A stretch of 13,921 nt of DNA, taken from CAZEHS01 sp964649745. Lineage in GTDB: Bacteria; Bacillota; Clostridia; Peptostreptococcales; Acidaminobacteraceae. Shown here one piece after another: positions 5,728 to 13,766 of the stretch. The stretch spans positions 1 to 13,921 of the forward strand of contig CAZYQI010000054.1 of the NCBI GenBank assembly GCA_964649745.1, given 5' to 3'. The notes beneath the pieces are model-generated. The model was not told the DNA's origin. It saw only the letters and a program-made list of their open reading frames with translations, and made no database searches. Both the position numbers and the translations under genes were made by a program. Position 1 is the stretch's first letter. Each line of letters begins with the position of its first letter.

Positions 5728-6678
5728 TTATTCTTCAGAAGGCTTCAGGGTCAAATCCAGTTCAGCAAGCTTGTGCTTTACTTCTTCAAGGGATTTTTTA
5801 CCCAGGTTCCGTACTTTCATCATGTCGTCTTCCGTGCGTTTGGTCAGCTCTTCCACGGTGTTGATCCCCGCCCGCTTGAGGCAGTTGTAGGAGCGTACGG
5901 AAAGGTCCAGCTCTTCGATGGTCATCTCCAAGACTTTCTCTTTCTTGTCCTCTTCCTTTTCCACCATGATTTCAACACTGTTGATGCTGTCGGTCATGTT
6001 GATGAAAAGGTTAAGGTGCTCACTGAGGATTTTAGCGCCCAAGGAGGCCGCCTCATCCGGATCAATGGTGCCGTCGGTCCAGATTTCCAGAACCAGACGG
6101 TCGTAGTCGGCTTCCTGGCCCACACGGGTTTTCTCTACTGCGAAGTTCACCTTGCGAACCGGGGTGTAGATGGAATCCACGGGAATAACGCCAATCGGCA
6201 TCCCGGGCTCCTTGTTCAGCTCAGCGGGAACATAGCCTCTGCCTCTGGCAAGACAAATCTCCATACTGAGGGAGGAATTGTCATCCAGGTTGCAGACGAC
6301 CAGATCTCCGTTGAGGATTTCTACATCGGCATCGGTTTTGATATCTGCAGCAGTGATGACCCCTGTTTGATCCGCGTCGATACGCAGGATCTTCATGTCG
6401 TCATCGGAATATATTTTAGCAGAAAGAGACTTCAGGTTGAGGAGAATCTCAACGACATCTTCCCTGACTCCGGGAATAGTTGAAAACTCATGAAGCACGT
6501 TTTCAATTTTGACCCATTTGACAGCCGTACCCGGAAGTGAGGAAAGCAGGATGCGTCGCAGGCTGTTACCCAGGGTCGTTGCATATCCCCGCTCCAGGGG
6601 CTCCACGACGAATTTCCCGTACGTTCGGTCATCATTCATGCTAACGCACTCGATGACAGGTTTTTCGATCTCTATCAC
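5728..6678 (-). CDS. rpoA: DNA-directed RNA polymerase subunit alpha
   Basis: The alpha subunit dimerises to start RNA polymerase assembly and touches UP elements and activators. The 316 residues divide into an N-terminal assembly domain (about 1-235, with ERGYATTLGNSLRRILLSSLPG at 29-50), a charged linker (KEEDKKEK), and a C-terminal DNA-binding domain (about 250-312). The CTD keeps the DNA-contact motif VRSYNCLK, in which Arg262 and Asn265 correspond to E. coli Arg265 and Asn268. The start codon is GTG (6676-6678) after GGGAGGG. A 70-base gap separates it from rpsD and can fold so that the binding site is paired (6685-6691 with 6714-6720). Confidence 0.98.
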   Translation of the reverse strand: MIEIEKPVIECVSMNDDRTYGKFVVEPLERGYATTLGNSLRRILLSSLPGTAVKWVKIENVLHEFSTIPGVREDVVEILLNLKSLSAKIYSDDDMKILRIDADQTGVITAADIKTDADVEILNGDLVVCNLDDNSSLSMEICLARGRGYVPAELNKEPGMPIGVIPVDSIYTPVRKVNFAVEKTRVGQEADYDRLVLEIWTDGTIDPDEAASLGAKILSEHLNLFINMTDSINSVEIMVEKEEDKKEKVLEMTIEELDLSVRSYNCLKRAGINTVEELTKRTEDDMMKVRNLGKKSLEEVKHKLAELDLTLKPSEE

Positions 6679-6748
6679 TCTGTTAACCCTCCCTCTTTTG
6701 CGGTATGTGTCTTGAGGGTTTCATCCTGTTAAGCGACAGGCCTCAGGA

Positions 6749-7372
6749 CTATCTTGAGTACAACTCGACGATAAGGTGCTCTTCGATAGGCAGGTCGACG
6801 TCATCTCTGTGAGGAGCTGCAATCACCTTGCCGTCAAAGCCGTCAGCCTTGCGCTCAAGCCATTTCGGGACAGTCGTATTCTTTTCCAGCATTTCTTTGA
6901 ACTTAACGCTGGAACGGCTGCCTTCCTTAACGGCAATAACATCACCAACACGTACCATCATGGAGGGGATATCGGCCTTCTTACCGTTGATGGTGAAGTG
7001 GCCGTGAGTTACCAGCTGACGCGCCTCTTTTCTGGATTCGCCAAAGCCAAGACGGTAAACCGTGTTGTCCAAACGCATTTCCAGAAGCTGAAGCATGTTT
7101 TCACCGGTGATGCCGTGCATTTTTTCCGCACGGTTGTAAAGAAGACGGAACTGGGTCTCCAGGAGTCCGTAGTAACGTTTAACCTTTTGTTTTTCACGGA
7201 GTTGTGTTCCGTAGTTGGATACTTTCCCTTTACGTCCAGCGCCATGTTGGCCTGGAGCTTGGGGACGCTTTGTCAGCGCGCATTTTTCGGTGTAGCAGCG
7301 GTCGCCTTTCAGGAACATTTTCTGTCCTTCTCGACGGCACAGTCTACAATCCGGTCCTGTATATCTTGCCAT
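6749..7372 (-). CDS. rpsD: 30S ribosomal protein S4
   Basis: S4 is a primary 16S rRNA binder that nucleates assembly of the 30S body and guards decoding fidelity. The 207-residue product starts MARYTGPDCRLCRREG and contains a four-cysteine zinc motif (Cys9, Cys12, Cys26, Cys31), the zinc-binding form. The S4 RNA-binding domain follows (MRLDNTVYRLGFGESRKEARQLVTHGHFTING). In many bacteria S4 represses its own translation; nothing here shows this directly. It lies 21 bases after rpsK with GGGAGGTG in the gap. Confidence 0.97.
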   Translation of the reverse strand: MARYTGPDCRLCRREGQKMFLKGDRCYTEKCALTKRPQAPGQHGAGRKGKVSNYGTQLREKQKVKRYYGLLETQFRLLYNRAEKMHGITGENMLQLLEMRLDNTVYRLGFGESRKEARQLVTHGHFTINGKKADIPSMMVRVGDVIAVKEGSRSSVKFKEMLEKNTTVPKWLERKADGFDGKVIAAPHRDDVDLPIEEHLIVELYSR

Positions 7373-7393
7373 AGTCTCTTGACACCTCCCGTT

Positions 7394-7792
7394 CTATACG
7401 CGTCGACGCTTCGGCGGTCTGCAGCCGTTGTGCGGAATCGGCGTGACATCTGTTATCATGCTGATTTCCAGGCCTGCAGCCTGAAGAGATCGGATAGCGG
7501 CTTCACGGCCGGCGCCAGGGCCTTTTACGAATACCTGAATGGAACGAAGACCGTGTTCCATAGCCGCTTTCGCAGCTGCTTCAGCAGCCATTTGGGCTGC
7601 AAAAGGCGTGGATTTACGTGAGCCCTTGAAGCCGAGGCTGCCTGCGCTGGACCATGCCAGCGCGTTGCCTTCCAGATCGGTCAGCGTAACAATGGTATTG
7701 TTGAATGTGGATTGAATATGTGCTTGTCCCCGCTCAACGTTTTTCTTCTCTTTACGTCGTCGGCGGGTTGTCGTTGCTTTTTTGGCTACCAT
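7394..7792 (-). CDS. rpsK: 30S ribosomal protein S11
   Basis: S11 sits on the 30S platform and helps shape the mRNA exit region. The 132 residues have a basic N-terminus (RRRRKEKK), the core HIQSTFNNTIVTLTD and SAGSLGFKGSRKSTPFAAQ, and the conserved C-terminus DVTPIPHNGCRPPKRRRV. The length is normal. The start ATG has a purine-rich site (GGGGGAGGG) and follows rpsM by 15 bases. Confidence 0.97.
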   Translation of the reverse strand: MVAKKATTTRRRRKEKKNVERGQAHIQSTFNNTIVTLTDLEGNALAWSSAGSLGFKGSRKSTPFAAQMAAEAAAKAAMEHGLRSIQVFVKGPGAGREAAIRSLQAAGLEISMITDVTPIPHNGCRPPKRRRV

Positions 7793-7807
7793 CCTCTACC
7801 CTCCCCC

Positions 7808-8176
7808 TTACTTCTTCTTCTTGGCCGCAAGCCGCTTGGGACCTTTACGGGTACGGGCGTTTGTCTTCGTTCTCTGACCGCGGACGGGCAGATTCTTACG
7901 ATGACGGATGCCACGGAAGCAACCAATTTCCTTCAACCGCTTGATATTCATGGCAATCTCACGACGGAGATCCCCTTCAACTGTATGATCAGATTCAATA
8001 ATCTGTCTCAGTTTGCTGACCTCTTCTTCTGTGAGGTCTTTAACGCGTGTTTCTTCGCTGATAGCGGCCTTTTCGAGAATCTGAGAAGACGCTGTCCGCC
8101 CGATTCCATAAATATAGGTGAGTCCGATTACGACCCGCTTATCGCGCGGAAGGTCAACACCTGCAATACGCGCCAT
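7808..8176 (-). CDS. rpsM: 30S ribosomal protein S13
   Basis: S13 lies in the 30S head and contacts the P-site tRNA and the 50S subunit. The 122-residue protein begins MARIAGVDLPRDKRVVIGLTYIYGIG and ends in the basic tail GQRTKTNARTRKGPKRLAAKKKK, both typical. GGAGGTG precedes the ATG. A 116-base gap separates it from rpmJ, the longest gap in the ribosomal block; only a weak 5-pair hairpin is apparent there. Confidence 0.97.
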   Translation of the reverse strand: MARIAGVDLPRDKRVVIGLTYIYGIGRTASSQILEKAAISEETRVKDLTEEEVSKLRQIIESDHTVEGDLRREIAMNIKRLKEIGCFRGIRHRKNLPVRGQRTKTNARTRKGPKRLAAKKKK

Positions 8177-8292
8177 GCAATAACACCTCCTGCTGGGTTC
8201 ACTTGTTCCAGTTTATATGGCAACCCGCGACGGAGAGATCAGAGAGGTGATGCCCTCTGGCAGCCGTTCTCAATCATCGGGAGTTTGACACA

Positions 8293-8406
8293 CTAGCCTT
8301 GTGTTTGTTTGTGTTTAGGGTTTTCGCAAATCACCATGACCTTGCCATGGCGTTTGATGATCTTGCATTTCTCACACATTTGTTTTACGGATGGTCTGAC
8401 TTTCAT
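8293..8406 (-). CDS. rpmJ: 50S ribosomal protein L36
   Basis: This 37-residue gene reads MKVRPSVKQMCEKCKIIKRH and ends in KHKQTQG. L36 is the smallest large-subunit protein and stabilises 23S rRNA. It is the zinc-binding form, with ligands Cys11, Cys14, Cys27 and His32 all present. A GGAGGG site lies before the ATG at 8404-8406. It lies between infA and rpsM, as usual. Confidence 0.96.
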   Translation of the reverse strand: MKVRPSVKQMCEKCKIIKRHGKVMVICENPKHKQTQG

Positions 8407-8422
8407 GGGTATTCCCTCCTTC

Positions 8423-8641
8423 TCACTTACCGCGCCAGGTTATTCTGCCGCGCGTCAGGTCATAGGGTGACAATTCAAGAGTCACTTTGTCCCCCGGCAA
8501 AATCCGGATGAAGTTCATCCTAAGCTTGCCTGAGATATGAGCCAGAACAACGTGGTCGTTTTCCAGTCTCACTTTAAACATTGCATTCGGAAGGTTCTCC
8601 AACACAACGCCCTTTACTTCTATAGCATCAGCTTTTGCCAT
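8423..8641 (-). CDS. infA: Translation initiation factor IF-1
   Basis: IF-1 binds the A site of the 30S subunit during initiation together with IF-2 and IF-3. The 72-residue product is a single OB fold with standard features: MAKADAIEVKGVVLENLPNA, LAHISGKLRMNFIRILPGDK and the ending LTRGRITWRGK. The ATG at 8639-8641 follows AGGAGT. It overlaps the upstream KOW-domain gene by 14 bases, which suggests coupled translation. A longer in-frame opening to 8698 would add 19 residues foreign to the family. Confidence 0.97.
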   Translation of the reverse strand: MAKADAIEVKGVVLENLPNAMFKVRLENDHVVLAHISGKLRMNFIRILPGDKVTLELSPYDLTRGRITWRGK

Positions 8642-8945
8642 TAACGCTAACTCCTCCCAACTGCGAAGGGGTACCAGCCCCCAACCTCTCGATCTCACGC
8701 CTTACCAACGGATTTGTCAGTTCATTACCCGACAGAGCCTGCTGAAACAACTCGCTGACCCTGTTGAATTTTGACAGGTGTCGGATTTTCTTCCGCTTGG
8801 GCTTTTCAACCCTGCGAAGATCTCCGTCTACTATTGTAACATATTCGTCATCGATAATAGCGATGATTATGAACGTCCGGTCTTTGTCCCGTCCGGCTTT
8901 GGATTTAACCAGTTGCCCCGGGATTAACTCTGTGGTCGTAAGCAT
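8628..8945 (-). CDS. KOW-domain RNA-binding protein (ribosomal L14e-like)
   Basis: The 105-residue protein starts MLTTTELIPGQLVKSKAGRD and continues into a KOW-type beta fold (FIIIAIIDDEYVTIVDGDLRRVEKPKRKKIRHL). The family resembles eukaryotic/archaeal L14e and is found in many Clostridia between map and infA. Its role is not established; RNA or ribosome binding is inferred from the fold and the neighbours. About residues 60-105 are less conserved-looking and hydrophilic. I chose the ATG at 8943-8945 because GAGGAGG lies seven bases upstream. An earlier ATG at 8961-8963, overlapping map, has no such advantage. Confidence 0.85.
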   Translation of the reverse strand: MLTTTELIPGQLVKSKAGRDKDRTFIIIAIIDDEYVTIVDGDLRRVEKPKRKKIRHLSKFNRVSELFQQALSGNELTNPLVRREIERLGAGTPSQLGGVSVNGKS

Positions 8946-8959
8946 CTTTGTCCTCCTCG

Positions 8960-9706
8960 TCATAGCCTTGTGAGGATTTCAGGACCCTCATCTGTGATGG
9001 CAATCGTGTGCTCGTAGTGAGCAGAGCGTTTGCCGTCCAGAGTCACCACTGTCCAGTTGTCCAACAATGTTTCAACATGCCAGGTTCCCTGGTTTACCAT
9101 GGGCTCGATCGCCAGCACCATCCCTGCCTGAAGGCGGGGGCCCTTTCCGGGTGACCCGAAATTCGGGACTTGGGGATCTTCGTGCATGTCGGTGCCGATA
9201 CCATGACCCACAAGATCTCTGACAACACTGTAGCCATTGGATTCCACGAAGGTCTGTATGGCGTGGCCGATATCCGATAGACGGAAACCCGGTTTGCATA
9301 CCTTAAGTCCTTCGTAGAAGCTCAGACGCGTGATGTCGATCAACCGCAGGGAATCATCATCTGCGTTTCCGACAGGATGTGTCTTGGCTGAGTCAGCACA
9401 GTAGCCGCCATAAAAAGCGCCGATATCGATGCTGATTATGTCGCCGTCTTCCAGGCGTCGGCTTCCGGGAATACCATGAACTACCTCTTCATTTACAGAA
9501 GCGCAGATGGTAGCCGGAAAACCGCCGTAACCCTTGAAGGCCGGTGTGCCTCCCTGTTTTCGGATGATTTCTTCCGCCAGGGTGTCCAGTTCAAGCGTGG
9601 TAATGCCAGGAGCGACTGCTTCTCTGATCATTGAATGAGCCAGAGCCACAATCTTGCCGGCATCACGCATCAACTCGATTTCATGCTTTGATTTAAGGAT
9701 GATCAT
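8960..9706 (-). CDS. map: Methionine aminopeptidase, type I
   Basis: Map removes the N-terminal methionine from nascent proteins whose second residue is small. The 248 residues carry the five metal ligands of the pita-bread fold at Asp94, Asp105, His168, Glu201 and Glu232, plus the active-site His77, within the motifs SIDIGAFYGGYCADSAKT, VGHGIGTDMHEDP and AIEPM. It lacks the N-terminal SH3-binding zinc extension of some type I enzymes. The ATG is two bases after the adk stop, with GAGGT in the end of adk as binding site. Placement after adk is standard. Confidence 0.97.
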   Translation of the reverse strand: MIILKSKHEIELMRDAGKIVALAHSMIREAVAPGITTLELDTLAEEIIRKQGGTPAFKGYGGFPATICASVNEEVVHGIPGSRRLEDGDIISIDIGAFYGGYCADSAKTHPVGNADDDSLRLIDITRLSFYEGLKVCKPGFRLSDIGHAIQTFVESNGYSVVRDLVGHGIGTDMHEDPQVPNFGSPGKGPRLQAGMVLAIEPMVNQGTWHVETLLDNWTVVTLDGKRSAHYEHTIAITDEGPEILTRL

Positions 9707-9708
9707 AC

Positions 9709-10353
9709 TTAAACCTCAAGGGCATGCACGATATCCTCGAACACTTTATCAATTTCCTGTTGGCCTGCAATATTGGCGATTTTGCCTTTCTCTGTGTAGT
9801 ACGCAATCAGGGGTGACGTTTCATCCAGGTAAACCTGTATGCGCTTTGTCACCGTTTCCTCATTGTCGTCTTCACGCTGGTAAAGCTCGCCGTTGCAAAC
9901 ATCACAGATGCCGTCCTGGTTCGTGGGGTTGAACCGCACGTGCCAGGTGGCGTTACAGCTGCGGCAGAGTCTTCTGCCAACAGCCCGTTCAACCAGAAGG
10001 TTTGGGTCCACCTCGATGTTGATCACACGGTCCAGCTGTGTGCTCATCTTTTCAAGGACTAGATCCAACGCTTCCGCTTGAACAACGGTTCTGGGGAATC
10101 CATCCAGAAGAAAGCCGCCATTGGCGTCCGCTTCATTTAGTCTGGACTCGACCAGTTCCACTACCAAGCTGTCAGGAACGAGAAGTCCCTGGTTCATGTA
10201 CTCTTTTGCTTTAAGGCCCAGTGCTGTACCTTCCTTCAGATGTTTACGGAAGATGTCGCCAGTGGAAATGTGAGGTATCCCATATTTCTTAGCGATGCTT
10301 ACAGCCTGTGTGCCTTTGCCTGCCCCTGGAGGGCCTAAAAGGATTAGTCTCAT
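9709..10353 (-). CDS. adk: Adenylate kinase
   Basis: Adenylate kinase interconverts ATP + AMP and 2 ADP in the cytoplasm. In the 214-residue product the P-loop GPPGAGKGT is at 7-15, the AMP-binding region DGFPRT at about 84-89, and the LID domain at about 123-160. The LID holds a four-cysteine zinc site (Cys130, Cys133, Cys150, Cys153), common in Gram-positives. I chose the ATG at 10351-10353, which fits the family start MRLILLGPPG. In-frame GTGs at 10357-10362 would add two or three residues, and the ribosome binding site (GGTGG) is close to the ATG, so the start is slightly uncertain. It follows secY by 11 bases. Confidence 0.96.
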   Translation of the reverse strand: MRLILLGPPGAGKGTQAVSIAKKYGIPHISTGDIFRKHLKEGTALGLKAKEYMNQGLLVPDSLVVELVESRLNEADANGGFLLDGFPRTVVQAEALDLVLEKMSTQLDRVINIEVDPNLLVERAVGRRLCRSCNATWHVRFNPTNQDGICDVCNGELYQREDDNEETVTKRIQVYLDETSPLIAYYTEKGKIANIAGQQEIDKVFEDIVHALEV

Positions 10354-10364
10354 GGCCACCACCG

Positions 10365-11636
10365 TTACTTCAGGAAGCCCTGGTAATGTCGCATTACCAT
10401 TTGAGCTTCAATCTGTTTCATGGTATCCATGGAGACCCCTACTGCAATGAGGAGCGATGTTCCGCCGAACTGCATCTGCATGCCGGAAAAAGCCGGAATT
10501 GCAAGAATGACATTAGGCAGTACCGCAATCAATGCCAGGAACAGTGCCCCAGCCAGCGTCAATCGGTTAAGCACCTTGACTAGATAGTCGCTGGTGGGTT
10601 TGCCTGGACGGATACCTGGGATAAATCCGCCGTTCTTCTTCATGTTCTCAGCCACTTCAGCCGGATTGAAGGTAACGGAGGTGTAGAAATATGTGAAGCC
10701 GATAATCAGAAGAGCGTACATTGCATTCCACAGCACGTCATCACTATTGAACCATTTGGTCAGCCATGCATAGAAGCCGGACTCTGGCCAGAACTGAGCG
10801 ATGGTTTGCGGGAACATCAAGAGGGAGATGGCGAAGATAACCGGAATAACACCGGCCATATTCACTTTAAGGGGTATGTGGGTGGAATGACCGCCGTACA
10901 TCTTCCTTCCAACCTGACGCTTTGCATACTGCACTGGGATCTTACGCTGACCCTGCTGCATAAATACCACGCCTGCGATGATCAGCACTGCCAGAACCGC
11001 GAAGATGATAACGCTCACGATATTCAGTGTGCCGTCTTTCATCTGCTGGATCATCGTGCCTACGCCGGTTGGTACCTGTGCAAGGATACCTGCAAAGATA
11101 AACAGCGAAATTCCGTTTCCAATCCCGTTTTCAGTGATCTTTTCACCCAGATACATCAGGAACGCAGTTCCGGCTGTCAGTACGATAACTGCCACGCTGG
11201 CGGTTACTGCATTGAAGTCGGTGAACGCCGGTCTGAAAAGACCCATCGTGATACCGATCGCCTGAATGCATGAAAGAACAACGGTCCCGTATCGGGTGTA
11301 CTGAACCATCTTCTTGCGGCCTGAATCTCCTTCCTTCGCCAGATTCTCAAAGTAAGGAAGAGCGATCTGAAGAAGGTTCATGATGATGGAAGCCGTAATG
11401 TAGGGGGTGATCCCCAGGGCAAAGATGGTGAAACGCTTGAACGAGCCTCCGGACATCATGTTGAAGAAGCTCAGAAAACCTGCGTCGTTTTTGAACAACT
11501 GATCCAGAAGTGCATTGTTTACTCCTGGCACCGGAATGGATGAACCCAGTCGAAAGACTACGAACATACCCAAGGTGTATAGGATTCTCTTACGCAGTTC
11601 CGGGATTTTCCATGCATTTGCAAGCGTTGCAAGCAA
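10365..11636 (-). CDS. secY: Preprotein translocase subunit SecY
   Basis: SecY is the channel of the general secretion pathway in the cytoplasmic membrane and works with SecE, SecG and SecA. The 423 residues contain about ten membrane segments. Recognisable parts are the start NAWKIPELRKRILYTLGMF, the plug region GSSIPVPGVN, and the conserved cytoplasmic loop MKKNGGFIPGIRPGKPTSDYL near the end. The start codon is TTG (11634-11636), directly after the TAA of rplO. The binding site AGAGGTGAT lies in the last codons of rplO, so translation is probably coupled. Confidence 0.97.
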   Translation of the reverse strand: MLATLANAWKIPELRKRILYTLGMFVVFRLGSSIPVPGVNNALLDQLFKNDAGFLSFFNMMSGGSFKRFTIFALGITPYITASIIMNLLQIALPYFENLAKEGDSGRKKMVQYTRYGTVVLSCIQAIGITMGLFRPAFTDFNAVTASVAVIVLTAGTAFLMYLGEKITENGIGNGISLFIFAGILAQVPTGVGTMIQQMKDGTLNIVSVIIFAVLAVLIIAGVVFMQQGQRKIPVQYAKRQVGRKMYGGHSTHIPLKVNMAGVIPVIFAISLLMFPQTIAQFWPESGFYAWLTKWFNSDDVLWNAMYALLIIGFTYFYTSVTFNPAEVAENMKKNGGFIPGIRPGKPTSDYLVKVLNRLTLAGALFLALIAVLPNVILAIPAFSGMQMQFGGTSLLIAVGVSMDTMKQIEAQMVMRHYQGFLK

Positions 11637-12080
11637 TTAGATCACCTCTGCCTTTCCTCCAGCCGCTTCAATTTTCTTCAGTGCAGACTGAGTGAATTTG
11701 TGGGCGCGTACGGTTAGGCTTACTGTGAGCTCTCCGTCGCCAAGAATCTTGACACCGTCATTCAGTTTTTTTACCATACCGCACTCCAGAAGGAGCTCCG
11801 GTGTGATGACTGTATTTACTTCGAATGCGTTGAGACACTCCACGTTGAGGGTTGTCCAGACCTTCGCGAACATGTGGTTGTTAAAGCCACGCTTCGGAAT
11901 GCGTCGGAACAGCGGCATTTGGCCGCCCTCAAAGCCGGGGCGTACGCCGCCGCCGGAACGGGAGTTCTGACCGTTGTTACCACGGCCGGCTGTTGTACCA
12001 AGACCGGAGCCGGTACCGCGACCAACACGCTTGGGGGACTTAGTGGAACCCACAGCGGGTTTGAGTTCATGCAGTTTCAT
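11637..12080 (-). CDS. rplO: 50S ribosomal protein L15
   Basis: L15 is a late-assembly protein that reaches into 23S rRNA. The 147-residue product has the glycine/arginine-rich N-terminal extension (RVGRGTGSGLGTTAGRGNNGQ) and the globular part ending in KFTQSALKKIEAAGGKAEVI. The length is normal. GGAGGTG is just before the ATG, starting right at the rpmD stop 11 bases upstream. The TAA abuts the TTG start of secY. Confidence 0.97.
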   Translation of the reverse strand: MKLHELKPAVGSTKSPKRVGRGTGSGLGTTAGRGNNGQNSRSGGGVRPGFEGGQMPLFRRIPKRGFNNHMFAKVWTTLNVECLNAFEVNTVITPELLLECGMVKKLNDGVKILGDGELTVSLTVRAHKFTQSALKKIEAAGGKAEVI

Positions 12081-12091
12081 GGCCGCACCTC

Positions 12092-12274
12092 CTATATTTC
12101 TTCAACTGCCAGCAGGTGCTTGACCTGAAAGATCATTCCACGCATTTGCGGATTGTCTTCTTTCTCTACAACCTGGCTGATTTTGCGAAGGCCGAGGGCC
12201 TCCACTGTTTTCTTATGTTTGGGCAGTGCACCGATGGTGCTCTTAACCAATTTGATTCTGAGCGCTTTTGCCAT
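12092..12274 (-). CDS. rpmD: 50S ribosomal protein L30
   Basis: L30 is a small structural protein of the large subunit. The 60 residues match the short bacterial form: LRIKLVKSTIGALPKHKKTVEALGLRKI, then VEKEDNPQMRGMIFQVKHLL. A GGAGGCGGG site precedes the ATG. It sits between rpsE and rplO, the standard spc order. Confidence 0.96.
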   Translation of the reverse strand: MAKALRIKLVKSTIGALPKHKKTVEALGLRKISQVVEKEDNPQMRGMIFQVKHLLAVEEI

Positions 12275-12285
12275 GGTCCCGCCTC

Positions 12286-12792
12286 CTATTTCAGAATTTC
12301 CTTGATGGATTTGCCACGGGCCTTGGCAACGCTCTCCACTGTTTTCAGGCTGGTGAGCCCTTCCATCGTGGCGTTGACCATATTCCGTGAGTTGTTGCTG
12401 CCGAGGGACTTGGCACGAACGTCTTTAACGCCGGCCAGTTCCAGTACCGCACGAACGGGGCCGCCGGCGATTACGCCTGTACCTTCCTTAGCCGGCATGA
12501 TGAGGACAGTGCCTGCACCAAAACGACCGCGGATTTCGTGAGGAATGGTTGTGCCCACAAGGGGTACAGTGATGAGGTGTTTCTTGGCGCTTTCAATTGC
12601 CTTCCGGATGGCTTCCGGAACTTCCTGGGCTTTGCCCTTGCCGATGCCCACATGGCCGTTTTCGTCACCGACAACGACCAGAGCGCTAAAGCGGAAGTTT
12701 CTACCACCCTTTACTACTTTGGTAACACGGTTTATATGGATCACTTGCTCTTTCAGTTCGAGCTTTGATCCATCAATTTTAGGACCTTTCAC
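12286..12792 (-). CDS. rpsE: 30S ribosomal protein S5
   Basis: S5 is located at the mRNA entry side of the 30S subunit and affects decoding accuracy. In the 168 residues the N-terminal double-stranded-RNA-binding-like domain (KVVKGGRNFRFSALVVVGDENGHVGIGKGKA) and the C-terminal domain (GTGVIAGGPVRAVLELAGVKDV) are evident. The start is GTG (12790-12792), six bases after GGGAGGT, with no ATG alternative nearby. Confidence 0.97.
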   Translation of the reverse strand: MKGPKIDGSKLELKEQVIHINRVTKVVKGGRNFRFSALVVVGDENGHVGIGKGKAQEVPEAIRKAIESAKKHLITVPLVGTTIPHEIRGRFGAGTVLIMPAKEGTGVIAGGPVRAVLELAGVKDVRAKSLGSNNSRNMVNATMEGLTSLKTVESVAKARGKSIKEILK

Positions 12793-12810
12793 GGTGGAAC
12801 CTCCCTTTCG

Positions 12811-13179
12811 CTAGAATTTCAGCCCAGCTTCCCGGGCGCCTTCACCCAGTTCTTTAACGCGTCCGTGGTACAGGTACCCGGCACGGTCAAAGACAACTGC
12901 ATCAATGCCTTTTTCGATAGCTTGCTTTGCCACAGCCTTGCCTACAGCACGGGCAGCTTCTTTGTTGCCAGTTCCCTTGAGTTCGGATTTGATATCCTTG
13001 TCCAGGGAGGAAGCAGAGGCAAGTGTCACTTTGTTCGTGTCATCGATAATTTGGGCATAGATGTTGTTCAGGCTTCTATAAACGTTCAGTCTTGGACGTT
13101 CAGGAGTGCCAGATACTTTCTTGCGAACACGGGCCTGACGGACCTGACGCTTCTGGTTCTTATTGACCTTTGTAAACAT
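12811..13179 (-). CDS. rplR: 50S ribosomal protein L18
   Basis: L18 binds 5S rRNA with L5 and L25 in the central protuberance. The 122 residues show a basic N-terminus, GTPERPRLNVYRSLNNIYAQIIDD, and the C-terminal signature VVFDRAGYLYHGRVKELGEGAREAGLKF. AGGGGTGA precedes the ATG. It lies between rplF and rpsE, with gaps of about 17-18 bases on each side. Confidence 0.97.
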   Translation of the reverse strand: MFTKVNKNQKRQVRQARVRKKVSGTPERPRLNVYRSLNNIYAQIIDDTNKVTLASASSLDKDIKSELKGTGNKEAARAVGKAVAKQAIEKGIDAVVFDRAGYLYHGRVKELGEGAREAGLKF

Positions 13180-13196
13180 GAATCGTCACCCCTTAT

Positions 13197-13739
13197 CTAT
13201 TTCTTACCGGTCTTGCCTTCTTTGCGCCGTACGTTTTCATCAACATAACGGATACCTTTGCCTTTGTATGGCTCCGGTGGTCTCAGGGCGCGAATCTTGG
13301 CAGCGTAGTTCCCAACCAGCGCTTTCTCAATACCTTTAACAAGGATCTCTGTTTGCACGGGTACTTCTGTTGTGATGCCGTCCGGATCTTCAAGTACAAC
13401 CGGGTGTGAAAAGCCCAGGGCCAGATCCAGCTTTTTGCCTTGCTTGTTGGCTTTGTAACCAACACCGACAATGCTGAGTTTTTTCACGTAGCCTTGGGTT
13501 ACACCGACCACCATGTTGTTGATCAGTGAACGGCTCAGGCCGTGAAGTGATCTGTGAAGCTTTTGTTCTGTGGGGCGTGAAACGCTCAGAACATCACCTT
13601 CAACAGCGATTTGCATATCTTTGTTAATTTTTTCCGAAAGAGTACCCAGGGGGCCTTTTACGGTCACAACGTTATCGTCGCTGATAGTGATTGTGACGCC
13701 CTGAGGGATTGCGATCGGCAGTCTACCAATACGTGACAT
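13197..13739 (-). CDS. rplF: 50S ribosomal protein L6
   Basis: L6 supports the base of the L7/L12 stalk and the sarcin-ricin loop, near the factor-binding site. The 180 residues start MSRIGRLPIAIPQGVTITI and contain the two repeated L6 domains; the second ends in the signature RPPEPYKGKGIRYVDENVRRKEGKTGKK. Length and ends are normal. GGAGG lies upstream of the ATG, 27 bases after rpsH. Confidence 0.97.
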   Translation of the reverse strand: MSRIGRLPIAIPQGVTITISDDNVVTVKGPLGTLSEKINKDMQIAVEGDVLSVSRPTEQKLHRSLHGLSRSLINNMVVGVTQGYVKKLSIVGVGYKANKQGKKLDLALGFSHPVVLEDPDGITTEVPVQTEILVKGIEKALVGNYAAKIRALRPPEPYKGKGIRYVDENVRRKEGKTGKK

Positions 13740-13766
13740 GGATTCAACCTCCTACATGTTTAATGC

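Noticed and set aside
5530..6483. Long plus-strand frame of 317 codons
   Set aside because: It is the antisense shadow of rplQ and rpoA, whose products are certain.
6776..7621. Plus-strand frame of 281 codons
   Set aside because: Antisense shadow of rpsD and rpsK.
8177..8292. 116-base rpmJ-rpsM gap as a promoter or regulatory leader
   Set aside because: TATAAA is present on the minus strand but lacks a -35 partner. The only hairpin is about five pairs, too weak to call.
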